Origin: Actinocorallia herbida
Lineage (GTDB): Bacteria > Actinomycetota > Actinomycetes > Streptosporangiales > Streptosporangiaceae
Direction: 5' to 3'
Assembly (NCBI RefSeq): GCF_003751225.1
Contig: NZ_RJKE01000001.1
Location: forward strand, 7,626,001 to 7,690,000
Length of the DNA: 64,000 nucleotides
Positions 54,221 to 63,334 of the stretch are shown here, piece after piece. Within the stretch, counting starts at the first letter, position 1. Every line of letters starts with the position of its first letter. The translations under genes were made by a program, and so were the position numbers. The notes beneath the pieces are model-generated. The model saw only the letters and a list, made by a program, of their open reading frames with translations, made no database searches and was not told the origin of the DNA.

Positions 54221-55548
54221 GTGCCCCTCACACACTTGTCGTAAAGGTCGTACAAGCGGCCCCCGGAGTCATAGCGCTCCTTGAGGGCCTGGTACGTCTT
54301 CCCGTCGTAGTGGCGCCAGAACTCGTCCCGCGCGTAGAAGGACGTCGAATACAGGGACTTGTGCCCGTCCAAGGAGTCGACCACGCGCTCGACGCGGCGG
54401 TTGTAATGGTCGGGCAGGCTGCCGGGCTGCTGCGGGACCGTCCCCCAGAAGCCGACGTTGACATAGCTGCGTCCGGGTTCGAGCGGATAAAGCGGCCACT
54501 TCTCTTGTGCCTTGAGCGGGCAGAGCCATATCGGACTCATGCCTACTTCCTTGTGGAAGAACTCAAGGAACTCGGGGAGACGTTCGGTGGGGACCTCGAT
54601 GTCCTGGATGACGTCCTCGCGCGGCGGTTTGCCCGTCCAGCGGTCGAGGCGCGCGGTGACGTGCACGCGCTTGTCCCAGGCGACGATCTTCCGGTACACG
54701 TCGGAGCGCTTCTTGGCGGCGGGCCACAGGCGGCGGACCGCGGGCCGGTGCAGGCCGAAGGCGCCCGAGCACCAGAACCAGTCGGTGTCCCAGCGCCACA
54801 GGTAGTCGTGCACGGTCAGATAGTCGACCGAGCGCTCCTGGACGGACCGGAAGTAGATCTTCTGTCCGGTGTAGTCGGAGGTGTAGGGGGCCTCGTCGGT
54901 GAAGGTGCCGATCGAGAGGTAGATCTCGTCGGGGCCGAAGACGGTGCCGTCCAGGAAGTCGGCGTCGGTGACCTCGGCCATCGCCCGGGCGGCCTCGGCC
55001 GCGTCGGTGAAGCGGACGTGCCGGACCTTGACGAACGGTTTCACCGGGATGAGGTCGATGGTGAGCCGCACGGCGTAGCCGAGGGTGCCGTAGGAGTTGG
55101 GGAAGCCGTAGAAGAGGTCGGCGTGCTCGTTGTCGCGGCTCGCGGTGACGATCTCGCCGTCGCCGGTCATGATGTCCATCTCGCGGACCGCCTCGTGCGG
55201 CAGTCCGAGGCGGAACGACGTGGACTCGATGCCGAGACCGGTGACGGCGCCGCCGAGCGTGATGGTCTTGAGCTGGGGGACCACCGTGGGCATCATCCCG
55301 TGCGGCAGGGTGGCCGCCACGAGGTCCTCGTAGGTCGTCATCCCCTGGACCACCGCGGTCGTCCCGTCGATCCGCAGTACTCCGTCGAACCCGCTCACGT
55401 CGAGGCCGGGCGTGCCCGGGCTGTCCCGGAACCGGAAGAGGTTCGAGGTCGGTTTCGCCAGCCGCACGGGGGCTCCCGGCGGGATGGCGGCGTAGGACGC
55501 GCGGAGCGCGGCCACCGCTGCGTCATGTGAGGACTCGGTCACTGGCAT
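54217..55548 (-). CDS. FAD-dependent fatty-acid reductase (TmsA)
   Basis: A 443-residue FAD_binding_4 (DprE1/DHCR24-like) oxidoreductase. The FAD-binding half contains LRIDGTTAVVQGMTTYEDL, TLGGAVTGLGIESTSFRLGLPHEAV and GYAVRLTIDLIPVK. The C-terminal half, rich in Trp/Tyr, resembles plant delta-24 sterol reductase-like enzymes. As the gene upstream of, and overlapping, tmsB, it fits TmsA (BfaA), which reduces the 10-methylene fatty acyl chain to the 10-methyl product. ATG 55548 follows gagggagg. Together the pair should make methyl-branched membrane lipids. Confidence 0.88.
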   Translation of the reverse strand: MPVTESSHDAAVAALRASYAAIPPGAPVRLAKPTSNLFRFRDSPGTPGLDVSGFDGVLRIDGTTAVVQGMTTYEDLVAATLPHGMMPTVVPQLKTITLGGAVTGLGIESTSFRLGLPHEAVREMDIMTGDGEIVTASRDNEHADLFYGFPNSYGTLGYAVRLTIDLIPVKPFVKVRHVRFTDAAEAARAMAEVTDADFLDGTVFGPDEIYLSIGTFTDEAPYTSDYTGQKIYFRSVQERSVDYLTVHDYLWRWDTDWFWCSGAFGLHRPAVRRLWPAAKKRSDVYRKIVAWDKRVHVTARLDRWTGKPPREDVIQDIEVPTERLPEFLEFFHKEVGMSPIWLCPLKAQEKWPLYPLEPGRSYVNVGFWGTVPQQPGSLPDHYNRRVERVVDSLDGHKSLYSTSFYARDEFWRHYDGKTYQALKERYDSGGRLYDLYDKCVRGT

Positions 55549-55641
55549 GGGCGCCTCCCTCACTCGATCTTCACGCACAACTCATGCGGTAAACCTTTCC
55601 GTCCCGTAAATATTCCAGGTCCTTTACTTCTGAGACTCAGA

Positions 55642-56133
55642 TCACTTGATGAGCCTGAGTGTCAGCGGGTATCGGAAGGAACCGCCCGTCAGAGCCGCGA
55701 GCCCCGCGACCAGTGACGCGATCCAGGCCACCGCGAACACGACACCTCCGACACCGAGCGTGACGATGGTGAAGATCAGGAGCGTCAGCTGGAAGTTGAG
55801 CGCCTCCACGGCGTGTGCCCGCACACGTGCGGAGCGCGGTCCCGAGACGAGCATCAGGACGAGCGGGCCGACGAAGCTGGTGAGCATCCCGGCGGCGTGC
55901 GCGAGCGCGCCGAGGACCTTGTCCTCGCTCGTCTCCTCGGCGTCGTGCGGGAGCCGCGGAGACAGGTCGCGGGTGAGCGGTTCAAGGTCGCCCCGCGTCT
56001 TGCCGGTCATGGCGAGGTGGACTCTCTGGTCGAGTTCCTCGGTGTCCAGCCTCCCGTCGGCGTAGGCGGTCTGGAGGACGTCGATGACGGATTCGCGCTC
56101 GGCGTGGCCGACGCGCATCTGGGTGGTGTCCAT
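55642..56133 (-). CDS. DUF1707-DUF4870 small membrane protein
   Basis: A 163-residue protein with two known modules. The N-terminal DUF1707 (residues 6-60) reads RVGHAERESVIDVLQTAYADGRLDTEELDQRVHLAMTGKTRGDLEPL, a short helical domain common in Actinobacteria and related to SHOCT. The C-terminal DUF4870 has four hydrophobic helices (LAHAAGMLTSFVGPLVLMLV, FQLTLLIFTIVTLGVGGVV and AVAWIASLVAGLAAL). Function is unknown; DUF1707 is thought to mediate self-association or membrane targeting. ATG 56133. It lies upstream of tmsA on the same strand, 93 bases away. Confidence 0.9.
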   Translation of the reverse strand: MDTTQMRVGHAERESVIDVLQTAYADGRLDTEELDQRVHLAMTGKTRGDLEPLTRDLSPRLPHDAEETSEDKVLGALAHAAGMLTSFVGPLVLMLVSGPRSARVRAHAVEALNFQLTLLIFTIVTLGVGGVVFAVAWIASLVAGLAALTGGSFRYPLTLRLIK

Positions 56134-56191
56134 ACTCCGATCGTCGCCGCAGGACCCGTCCTCCGCATCGGGGAGAACCCTGAAAATCCCC

Positions 56192-56995
56192 CTAGCGCGC
56201 GACCGACGTCTTCCGCTCCCGGTACTGGTGGCCCGGCTTGAGCACCGTCCCTTGGAAGAGCCTGCTGACCGTCACGAACCGGTAGCCCTTGGCGGCGAGC
56301 CCTTCCAGGATCGCGGGCACCGCGTCAACGGTGGTGGCGTGGATGTCGTGCATGAGCACCACACCGCCCGGGCGCGTCTCGGAGAGGACGCGACGGGTGA
56401 CGAGCGACGAGCTCCGGTCCCGCCAGTCCATCGGGTCGACCGCCCAGATGATCTCCGGAAGCCCGAACGACGCGGCGACCTTCGCCACCCGCTCGTTGGA
56501 CGAGCCGTAAGGGGGACGCAGCAGGACCGAGCGGTAGCCGGACTGCCGGAGGATGGCGTCCTGGGTCCGCTGGATCTGCGCGGTGACGCCTTCGGCGGAC
56601 AGGCTCGCGAGGTCGGAGTGATCCCAGCTGTGGTTGGCGATCTCGTGCCCCGCCGCCACCTCTTTGCGGACGACGTCCGGGAACTCCTCGACCATTTTGC
56701 CGACGACGAAGAACGTCGCCAGCGCGTCATAGCGGGCCAGGATCTCCAGCAGGCGCTCGGTGTGCTCCATCGGGCCGTCGTCGAAGGTCAGCGCGACGCA
56801 CTTGGCGCGGACGCACAGGTCGGGACGGCCGTCCGGGCCGAGCCCCCGGCGCGTCTCCGGGTCCGGCTCGCGGTAGACCATCGGCCGCACCAGCACCGGC
56901 ACGTCCGCCACCGCGCGCGTGTGCTCCCGGTCGGGCGCCTCGCCGCAGGCCGCGAGCGCGACCAGTACGACCAGCGCCGCCATGAGCCGTTTCAC
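56192..56995 (-). CDS. polysaccharide deacetylase (NodB-type) lipoprotein
   Basis: A 267-residue exported enzyme. The N-terminus MKRLMAALVVLVALAACGE is a lipoprotein signal with a lipobox ending at Cys17, so the mature protein is membrane-anchored outside. The NodB domain has the metal Asp in LTFDDGP, the H-xx-x-H ligands in HSWDHSDL, RPPYGSS and a late VLMHDIHA. It likely removes N-acetyl groups from peptidoglycan or a cell-wall glycan, a modification that gives lysozyme resistance. Start GTG 56995. It is 58 bases upstream of the DUF1707 gene. Confidence 0.92.
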   Translation of the reverse strand: MKRLMAALVVLVALAACGEAPDREHTRAVADVPVLVRPMVYREPDPETRRGLGPDGRPDLCVRAKCVALTFDDGPMEHTERLLEILARYDALATFFVVGKMVEEFPDVVRKEVAAGHEIANHSWDHSDLASLSAEGVTAQIQRTQDAILRQSGYRSVLLRPPYGSSNERVAKVAASFGLPEIIWAVDPMDWRDRSSSLVTRRVLSETRPGGVVLMHDIHATTVDAVPAILEGLAAKGYRFVTVSRLFQGTVLKPGHQYRERKTSVAR

Positions 56996-57118
56996 TGTGC
57001 ACCCCCGTCGCTGGAAACGCTGGTGAGATGCCCTTGTGATGATCTACAGGAACCTGATGTCGGATTTCTTCGTTATCGTTTTCCGTGCGCTTTTCCCCAT
57101 GGTGATGATCGGACGGCG

Positions 57119-57463
57119 ATGAGGTTCTGGGATCGTTTCGGGCTCAAGAGGCACCGCGGCGGTGCGATCCAGCGGTTCGACCGCGAGGCCACGAACGCCG
57201 ATGTGAAGGCGCTGATCGCCTTCGCCAAGGACCGGCGCGGCGTGGAGTTCTTCGTCGAACCCGAGACCTTCGCCACCGACACCACGGCGGTGGCCGTCGC
57301 GCACGACGGCGAGTGGATCCGGCGCCGCGTCGGCGCCCCCGCGGTGATCGCCAAGGTCGCCCGCGACCTTGGCCTGCCGGTGTACGACGTCCAGATCGTC
57401 GGGTACCCGCCGCGGATGCGGGCGTGGAACGAGCGGAACAAGGGCGCCCGCGGCTACCTCTGA
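57119..57463 (+). CDS. small conserved actinobacterial protein
   Basis: A 114-residue soluble protein. Recognisable segments are REATNADVKALIAFAKDRRGVEFFVEPETFATDTTAVAVAHDGEW and the C-terminal DLGLPVYDVQIVGYPPRMRAWNERNK, conserved in Streptomyces and relatives as an uncharacterised family. It is mixed alpha/beta with no catalytic motif that I can name. The start ATG 57119 follows an AT-rich promoter-like stretch (57045-57090), divergent from the deacetylase gene. Function is unknown. Confidence 0.8.
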   Translation: MRFWDRFGLKRHRGGAIQRFDREATNADVKALIAFAKDRRGVEFFVEPETFATDTTAVAVAHDGEWIRRRVGAPAVIAKVARDLGLPVYDVQIVGYPPRMRAWNERNKGARGYL

Positions 57464-57538
57464 GCGCCGCGCCGGCCACCGGAAAAGTTATCCACAGGCC
57501 GTTCTGCGGGCCCGCGTCGAATGTGCGAGCGTTCGGGC

Positions 57539-58543
57539 ATGGACGAGACACGCGGCGGTGCCGCTCCCCTGGTCATCCGAGGTCCCGCGGAACTCATCGC
57601 GGCGATCCCCTACATGCTGGGCTACCACCCGGCGATGAGCGTCGTCGGCATCGGCATCGACGGCCCCGGAGGCGCATGCGCGGTCCGGCTCGGCTTAGAC
57701 GTCACCGCGGACGCGGCGGCACATCTGGCGGCGCTGCTCGGGGCGCACGGCTTCACCGAGGTGATGCTGGTCTGCTACGGCCCGCCCGAGGCCGCCGATC
57801 CGGCCATGGACCTCACCTGTGCGGCGCTCGCCGAGGCGGGCATCGACATCGGCGACGCGCTGCGGGTCCACGACGGCGGCTTCTGGTCCTACCTGGACCG
57901 GAGGATCGCGGACGTGCCGCTGCGGCCCACCACCGTCGAGGTGCAGGCCGTGGTGAACGGGCTGGTGGCGCTGCCCTCCCGGGAGGAGCTCACCGCCTCC
58001 GTCGCGCCGCTCCCCGATCCCGTCGCCGCGGCGGTCGCCAGGGAGACCGCGCGGGCCGCGCGGCTGCCGCTCGATCCCACCGCGGGCCTGCGGCTCGTGC
58101 GCGAGGTCATGGCCGGGGTCGGCAGCGGGCGGCCGCCGCCCGACCTGCCCGAGATCGCGCGGTTCACCGTCGCGCTCGGCGCGGTCCGCCTGCGCGACGA
58201 GGCGTGGGTGCGGATCGACCCGCAGGACCTGTACGCCCAGCGGGAGTTCTGGCTGCACGTCCTGCGCCGCACGGCCAGGGCCTATCGCCCGGCGCCCGCT
58301 TGCCTGCTCGCCTACTGCGCCTTCCTCTCGGGGGACGGCGCCTTGGCGAACGTCGCGTTGGACGTCGCCGAGGAGGCCGATCCGGCCTACACCCTCGGCG
58401 ATCTCCTGCGCCAGATGATGGAGGTCGGGGTGCACCCGTCGGCGGTGCGCATGCGCATGACGCCCGAGGATCTCGCCCGCGCCTACGCCGATCCCCCGGA
58501 TCCGGGAGGGGGTGATCCTGACTCCTTGACAACAAAGCAGTGA
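57539..58543 (+). CDS. DUF4192 family protein
   Basis: A 334-residue protein of DUF4192, a family restricted to Actinobacteria. The hallmark N-terminus is IRGPAELIAAIPYMLGYHPAMSVVGIGIDG. Later blocks include PAPACLLAYCAFLSGDGALANVALDVAEEADPAYTLGDLLRQMMEVGVHP. It is cytoplasmic; no enzymatic motif is known and no function is established. ATG 57539 is chosen over the upstream GTG at 57521. It lies 75 bases after the preceding gene on the same strand and 63 bases before the acylase gene. Confidence 0.93.
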   Translation: MDETRGGAAPLVIRGPAELIAAIPYMLGYHPAMSVVGIGIDGPGGACAVRLGLDVTADAAAHLAALLGAHGFTEVMLVCYGPPEAADPAMDLTCAALAEAGIDIGDALRVHDGGFWSYLDRRIADVPLRPTTVEVQAVVNGLVALPSREELTASVAPLPDPVAAAVARETARAARLPLDPTAGLRLVREVMAGVGSGRPPPDLPEIARFTVALGAVRLRDEAWVRIDPQDLYAQREFWLHVLRRTARAYRPAPACLLAYCAFLSGDGALANVALDVAEEADPAYTLGDLLRQMMEVGVHPSAVRMRMTPEDLARAYADPPDPGGGDPDSLTTKQ

Positions 58544-58606
58544 CGAATGTCCTGGTAATGAGGCCCGCACGCCCTTTTACGTGACCTGCGCCATAGAGTG
58601 CTGGCC

Positions 58607-61105
58607 GTGAAGTTCATGCGTCAATGGCCCTGGCCGCTGCGGTGGGGCGTGCGGGCACTCGCCCTGGTGATGGTCGTGGTCCTCGTGGCCACGGGTTGGT
58701 TCGTCTGGACGGTCCGCAAGGCCTTCCCGACCTATGACGGGCAGATCAAGATGCCCGGTCTGGTCGGAGAGGTCACCGTGCACCGGGATTCCTATGGCAT
58801 CCCCCAGATCTACGCGGACTCCCCCGAGGACCTCTTCCGCGCCCAGGGCTATGTCACCGCCCAGGACAGGTTCTGGGAGATGGACTTCCGGCGCCACATC
58901 ACCGCGGGCCGTCTGTCGGAGCTGTTCGGCGAGGCCACCCTGGACACCGACAAGGTCACCCGCACCCTTGGCTGGCGCAAGACCGCCGAGGCCGAACTGC
59001 CGCTGCTGGAGCCCGAGACCCGGCAGCTGCTCGAGGCCTACGCCGCGGGCGTCAACACCTGGCTCAAGGACAACCCGGACACCGCACAGCAGTCGCTGGA
59101 GTACTCCGTGCTCGGCTTCCAGCGGACCGGCTACCGGCCGGAGGAGTGGACCGCCGTCGACTCCGTCGCCTGGCTGAAGGCGATGGCCTGGGACCTGCGC
59201 TCCAACATCGAGGAGGAGCTGGGCCGCGCCATCGCCGACGCCAAGCTGCCCACGGAGCGGGTCGACCAGCTCTACCCGGGCTACGACTTCCGCCGGATGC
59301 CGACGATCGTCACCGGCGGCGAGGTCACCGACGGCTCCTTCACCGGGGGCGGGACCAGGGCCAAGACCGACGACGCGGCGCAGGCGCCCGCGCGGGCCCT
59401 CACCTCGGTGCTGGAGGCCATCCGCGTGATGCCGGACGACCTCGGCAACGGCGACGCCGAGCTGGGCTCGAACTCCTGGGTGATCTCCGGTGAGCGCAGC
59501 ACCACGGGCAAGCCGCTGCTCGCCAACGACCCGCACCTGTCGGCCCAGATGCCGTCGGTCTGGTACCAGACCGGCCTGCACTGCCGGACCGTCACCGACG
59601 CCTGCCCGTACGACGTCACCGGCTTCACCTTCTCGGGGCTGCCCGGCGTCGTCATCGGGCACAACCACAAGGTCGCCTGGGGCTTCACCAACCTCGCCCC
59701 CGACGTCTCCGACCTCTACCTGGAGAAGACCACCGCGACGACCGCCGAGTACAAGGGCGTCCAGGAGCCTCTCCAGATCCGCACCGAGAAGATCGAGGTC
59801 GCCGGCGGCAAGCCCGTCGAGCTGACGGTCCGGGCCACCCGGCACGGCCCGATCATCTCCGACGTGATGTCCGACGCCGAGGCCGCCGCACCGGGCGGCG
59901 AGGCCGTCGCGCTGCGCTGGACCGCCCTGGACCCGGGCAAGACCGCCGACGCGATCTTCCAGATGAACCGGGCCACCGACTGGACCACCTTCCGCGCGGC
60001 CGCCTCGTCCTTCGAGGTCCCCGCCCAGAACCTCGTGTACGCCGACGTCGAGGGCAACATCGGCTACCAGTCCCCCGGCCGGATCCCGATCCGCACCGAG
60101 GGCGACGGCACCCGTCCGGTGCCCGGCTGGGACGGCGTCCACGAATGGGACGGCTTCCTCCCGTTCGAGGAACTGCCGACGGTGCTCAACCCCGACTCCG
60201 GCTACATCGTCACCGCCAACAACGCGGTCATCGGCGACTCCTACGAGCCCCTGCTCACCAAGGACTGGGCCTACGGCTACCGGGCCCAGCGGATCGACGA
60301 CCTCGTCCGCAACGGCGGCCGCCTCGACGCCGCGGCCATGGGCGAGATCCAGATGGACGGCAGGCAGGGCTTCGCGCCGATCCTCGTGCCGCACCTGCTG
60401 CGGCTCGGCGCCGGCGTCAAGGGCATCGAACTGCTCCGCACCTGGGACTACTCCCAGCCCGTGGACTCCGCGCCCGCCGCGTTCTTCAACGCGGTCTGGC
60501 GGCAGCTCCTCCTGCGCACGTTCAACGACGAACTGCCCGAAGGCGCCCGCCCCGACGGCGGCGACCGCTGGTTCGAGGTGGTCCGCACCCTCCTGGACCG
60601 CCCGGCCGACCCGTACTGGGACGACGCCGCCACCGCGAACGCGACCGAGCAGCGCGACGACATCCTGCTGCGCGCGCTGCGCGAGGCCAGTGCCGAACTG
60701 GTCGAGCGGCTCGGCGCCGACCCCTCCGGCTGGCGCTGGGGCGAACTGCACACCCTGACGCTCACCAACGAGAGCTTCGGCACCTCCGGGATCACCCCCA
60801 TCGAGAAGATCTTCAACCGGGGCCCGATCGAGGTCGGCGGCGGCAAGTCGGTCGTCAACGCCGCAGGCTGGGACGCCCAGGAAGGCTACGAGGTCAAGAC
60901 GGTCCCGTCGCTGCGCCTCGTCGCCGACCTGGCCGACCTCGACGCCTCCCGCTACATCAACCTCACCGGTTCCTCAGGCCACGCGTTCTCCCCGTACTAC
61001 TGGGACCAGACCAAGCTGTGGGCGCGCGGGGACACCATCCCCTGGCCCTTCACCGCGAAGGCGGTGGAGAAGTCCGCCGAGCACACGCTCACCTTCAAGC
61101 CCTGA
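58607..61105 (+). CDS. penicillin-acylase-family Ntn hydrolase
   Basis: An 832-residue member of the penicillin amidase (S45) family. An N-terminal membrane helix (about residues 15-37, ALALVMVVVLVATGWFVW) exports and anchors it. The alpha chain is followed by the autoprocessing site before the nucleophile Ser in ELGSNSWVISGERS near residue 289; the oxyanion Asn lies in VTANNAV. In this family cleavage at that Ser releases the active N-terminal nucleophile. Likely substrates are acyl amides, such as beta-lactam side chains or acyl-homoserine lactones (quorum quenching); the sequence does not decide. The start is GTG 58607 or ATG 58616. A good terminator follows. Confidence 0.92.
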   Translation: MKFMRQWPWPLRWGVRALALVMVVVLVATGWFVWTVRKAFPTYDGQIKMPGLVGEVTVHRDSYGIPQIYADSPEDLFRAQGYVTAQDRFWEMDFRRHITAGRLSELFGEATLDTDKVTRTLGWRKTAEAELPLLEPETRQLLEAYAAGVNTWLKDNPDTAQQSLEYSVLGFQRTGYRPEEWTAVDSVAWLKAMAWDLRSNIEEELGRAIADAKLPTERVDQLYPGYDFRRMPTIVTGGEVTDGSFTGGGTRAKTDDAAQAPARALTSVLEAIRVMPDDLGNGDAELGSNSWVISGERSTTGKPLLANDPHLSAQMPSVWYQTGLHCRTVTDACPYDVTGFTFSGLPGVVIGHNHKVAWGFTNLAPDVSDLYLEKTTATTAEYKGVQEPLQIRTEKIEVAGGKPVELTVRATRHGPIISDVMSDAEAAAPGGEAVALRWTALDPGKTADAIFQMNRATDWTTFRAAASSFEVPAQNLVYADVEGNIGYQSPGRIPIRTEGDGTRPVPGWDGVHEWDGFLPFEELPTVLNPDSGYIVTANNAVIGDSYEPLLTKDWAYGYRAQRIDDLVRNGGRLDAAAMGEIQMDGRQGFAPILVPHLLRLGAGVKGIELLRTWDYSQPVDSAPAAFFNAVWRQLLLRTFNDELPEGARPDGGDRWFEVVRTLLDRPADPYWDDAATANATEQRDDILLRALREASAELVERLGADPSGWRWGELHTLTLTNESFGTSGITPIEKIFNRGPIEVGGGKSVVNAAGWDAQEGYEVKTVPSLRLVADLADLDASRYINLTGSSGHAFSPYYWDQTKLWARGDTIPWPFTAKAVEKSAEHTLTFKP

Positions 61106-61123
61106 CCTCCTCCCACCCCCGGC

Positions 61124-61155
61124 AAGGGCGGCGTTCCCCCCGGGACGCCGCCCTT
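61124..61155. terminator. terminator after the acylase gene
   Basis: A 14-bp stem with one mismatch (aagggcggcgttcc / gggacgccgccctt) is followed by tccttt, in the plus direction. It lies between the convergent acylase and dinG genes. Confidence 0.82.
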
Positions 61156-61214
61156 TCCTTTGACGGGCGAGGAACGTCAGGCGGGCGGCGCGCGGCGCAG
61201 CCCCTTCCCGGGGC

Positions 61215-63260
61215 TCAGCTCGCGGTGAGCCGCTTCAACGCGGCCTTGACCTGCTCCGGGTCGCTGGTCGGCCAGAACGGCGGCAGGCTGCCCGTCAGGA
61301 ACGAGCCGTACCCTCGGGTGGCCAGGCGCGAGTCCAGGACGGCGACCACGCCCTTGTCCGACCCGCTGCGCAGCAGCCGGCCCGACCCCTGGGCGAGCAG
61401 CAGGGCCGCCTGGGCGGCGGCGACCTGCATGAACCCGTTGCCGCCGCGCCTGTCGATCATCCGCTGCCGCGCCGACGCCACCGGGTCGTCCGGGCGCGGG
61501 AACGGGATCCGGTCCATGACGACCAGCGACAGCGACGGCCCGGGGACGTCCACGCCCTGCCACAGCGAAAGCGTGCCGAACAGGCAGGTCTCCGGCGACG
61601 CGGCGAACTGCTTGACGAGCTGGGAGGTGGAGTCCTCGCCCTGGCACAGCACCGGGTAGTCGATGTCCAGTTCGTCGGCGGCCTGCCTGGCCGCCCGCAT
61701 CGAGGAGAACAGCCCGAGGGTCCGGCCGCCCGCCGCCTCGATCAGCGACTTCAGCTCCGCCAGCACCTCCTTCGCCAGGCCGTCGCGGCCCGGCTGCGGC
61801 AGGTGCCTGGCGATGTAGAGGATGCCGCTGCGCGGGTAGTCGAACGGCGATCCGACGTCCAGCCCCGACCAGATGATCGGCGTCTCGTCGTCTTCGGCCG
61901 CCTCCCCGTCGCGCGCGGCGGGCACCGATGGAACGGGCCCTCCCGGCGCGGGCAGCCCCCACTGCCGGGCCAGCGGCTCGAACGACCCGCCGAGGGTGAG
62001 GGTCGCGGAGGTGAGGATGGTCGTGCGGGTCCGGAACAGCGCGTCACGCAACAGCCCGCCCACCGCGATCGGCGCGACATGCAGGGAGGGCGGCCACTTG
62101 CCGTCGAACGACTTCGCCAGCCACACCACCTCCCAGCGCTCGGTGATCGGCACCTCGAACGCGGCGAGCATCCGCACGGCATCGCCGTGCACGTCGTCCA
62201 GGGCGCTCTTGGCGGCCCGCCTGGCGCCGGCGACGGCGGGATCGGCGTCCTTCGGCTCCGGACCGAGCCCGGTCAGGCAGGCCTGCGCGGCGTCGCGCAC
62301 CGCGGCCAGGGTGTTGCCGAGGTGCGAGGGCAGCACGTCGAGCCGGGCCGCCGACTCCTCGTCCAAGGCGGCTCGGAGATCCTCGGCCAGCTCCTTCAAC
62401 CGCTCGGCAGTACGATCCGGGACGAGCTTGGCCGCCCGCCGCGCCGCCGCCTCCACCGCGTTCGCCGACAGCTCCCCGGAGGCGACCGAGGTGACCCGGT
62501 CGACCAGATCATGCGCCTCGTCGATCACCACCGCGTCGTGCTCGGGCAGGACCTGGAACTCCTCGAGCGCGTCGATCGCCAGCATCGCGTGGTTGGTGAC
62601 CACCACGTCGGCCTCGGCCGCCTCGGCCCGCGCCAGCTCCGAGAAGCAGGACTGCGCCTGCGGGCAGCGCTGGCCGCCCAGGCACTCCTTCGCCGACACC
62701 GCGACCTGCCGCCACGCCTGCTCCGAGACGCCCGGCACCAGCTCGTCCCGATCGCCCGTCTCGGTCTTCTCCGCCCACTCGTGCAGCCGCTGCACCTGAC
62801 GGCCCAGCGTCGAGACCTGGGCGGTGTCGAACAGCCCCTCCTCGGGGTCCTCCGGCGCGCCCACCGACATCCGGTTCAGGCACACGTAGTTGCGGCGGCC
62901 CTTCAAGATCGCATAGCGCAGCTCCCGCCCGAGCAGCGGCTCCAGCGCGCCGGCGAGGCGCGGCAGATCCCGGTCGACGAGCTGCTGCTGGAGCGCGATG
63001 GTCGCCGTGGACACCACGACCGTGACGCCCTTGGACACCGCGTGCCGGATGGAGGGCACCAGATAGGCCAGCGACTTGCCCGTGCCCGTGCCCGCCTGGA
63101 CCGCGAGATGCTCCCGGCGGCGCAGCGCCTGGTCGACCGCCTCGACCATCTTCACCTGGCCCGGCCGCTCACTGCCGCCCACGGCGGCCACCCCCGCCGA
63201 CATGAGGTCCTCCAGCGGAGGCACATCCTTCAGGGCGATACGGGGCTGCGGAGAAGACAC
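61215..63260 (-). CDS. ATP-dependent DNA helicase DinG (XPD-like)
   Basis: A 681-residue superfamily 2 helicase of the DinG/XPD/Rad3 group. Walker A is QAGTGTGKSLAYL, the DEAH box is VVIDEAHDL, and motif VI is QGSGRLLRSGSDKG. Four cysteines that would bind a 4Fe-4S cluster are spaced as VCLNRM, then ECLGGQRCPQAQSCF. It unwinds 5' to 3' and resolves R-loops and repair intermediates. The GTG start 63260 has only a weak ribosome-binding site. In this chromosome it sits near lexA, but no SOS box is seen upstream. Confidence 0.94.
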   Translation of the reverse strand: MSSPQPRIALKDVPPLEDLMSAGVAAVGGSERPGQVKMVEAVDQALRRREHLAVQAGTGTGKSLAYLVPSIRHAVSKGVTVVVSTATIALQQQLVDRDLPRLAGALEPLLGRELRYAILKGRRNYVCLNRMSVGAPEDPEEGLFDTAQVSTLGRQVQRLHEWAEKTETGDRDELVPGVSEQAWRQVAVSAKECLGGQRCPQAQSCFSELARAEAAEADVVVTNHAMLAIDALEEFQVLPEHDAVVIDEAHDLVDRVTSVASGELSANAVEAAARRAAKLVPDRTAERLKELAEDLRAALDEESAARLDVLPSHLGNTLAAVRDAAQACLTGLGPEPKDADPAVAGARRAAKSALDDVHGDAVRMLAAFEVPITERWEVVWLAKSFDGKWPPSLHVAPIAVGGLLRDALFRTRTTILTSATLTLGGSFEPLARQWGLPAPGGPVPSVPAARDGEAAEDDETPIIWSGLDVGSPFDYPRSGILYIARHLPQPGRDGLAKEVLAELKSLIEAAGGRTLGLFSSMRAARQAADELDIDYPVLCQGEDSTSQLVKQFAASPETCLFGTLSLWQGVDVPGPSLSLVVMDRIPFPRPDDPVASARQRMIDRRGGNGFMQVAAAQAALLLAQGSGRLLRSGSDKGVVAVLDSRLATRGYGSFLTGSLPPFWPTSDPEQVKAALKRLTAS

Positions 63261-63334
63261 CCCGACACCGTACCGGCCGCCGCCGACAGCCGCCGCCCGT
63301 TGTCCACAGCCCCCGACGGGGCGGGCCCGTCCCG

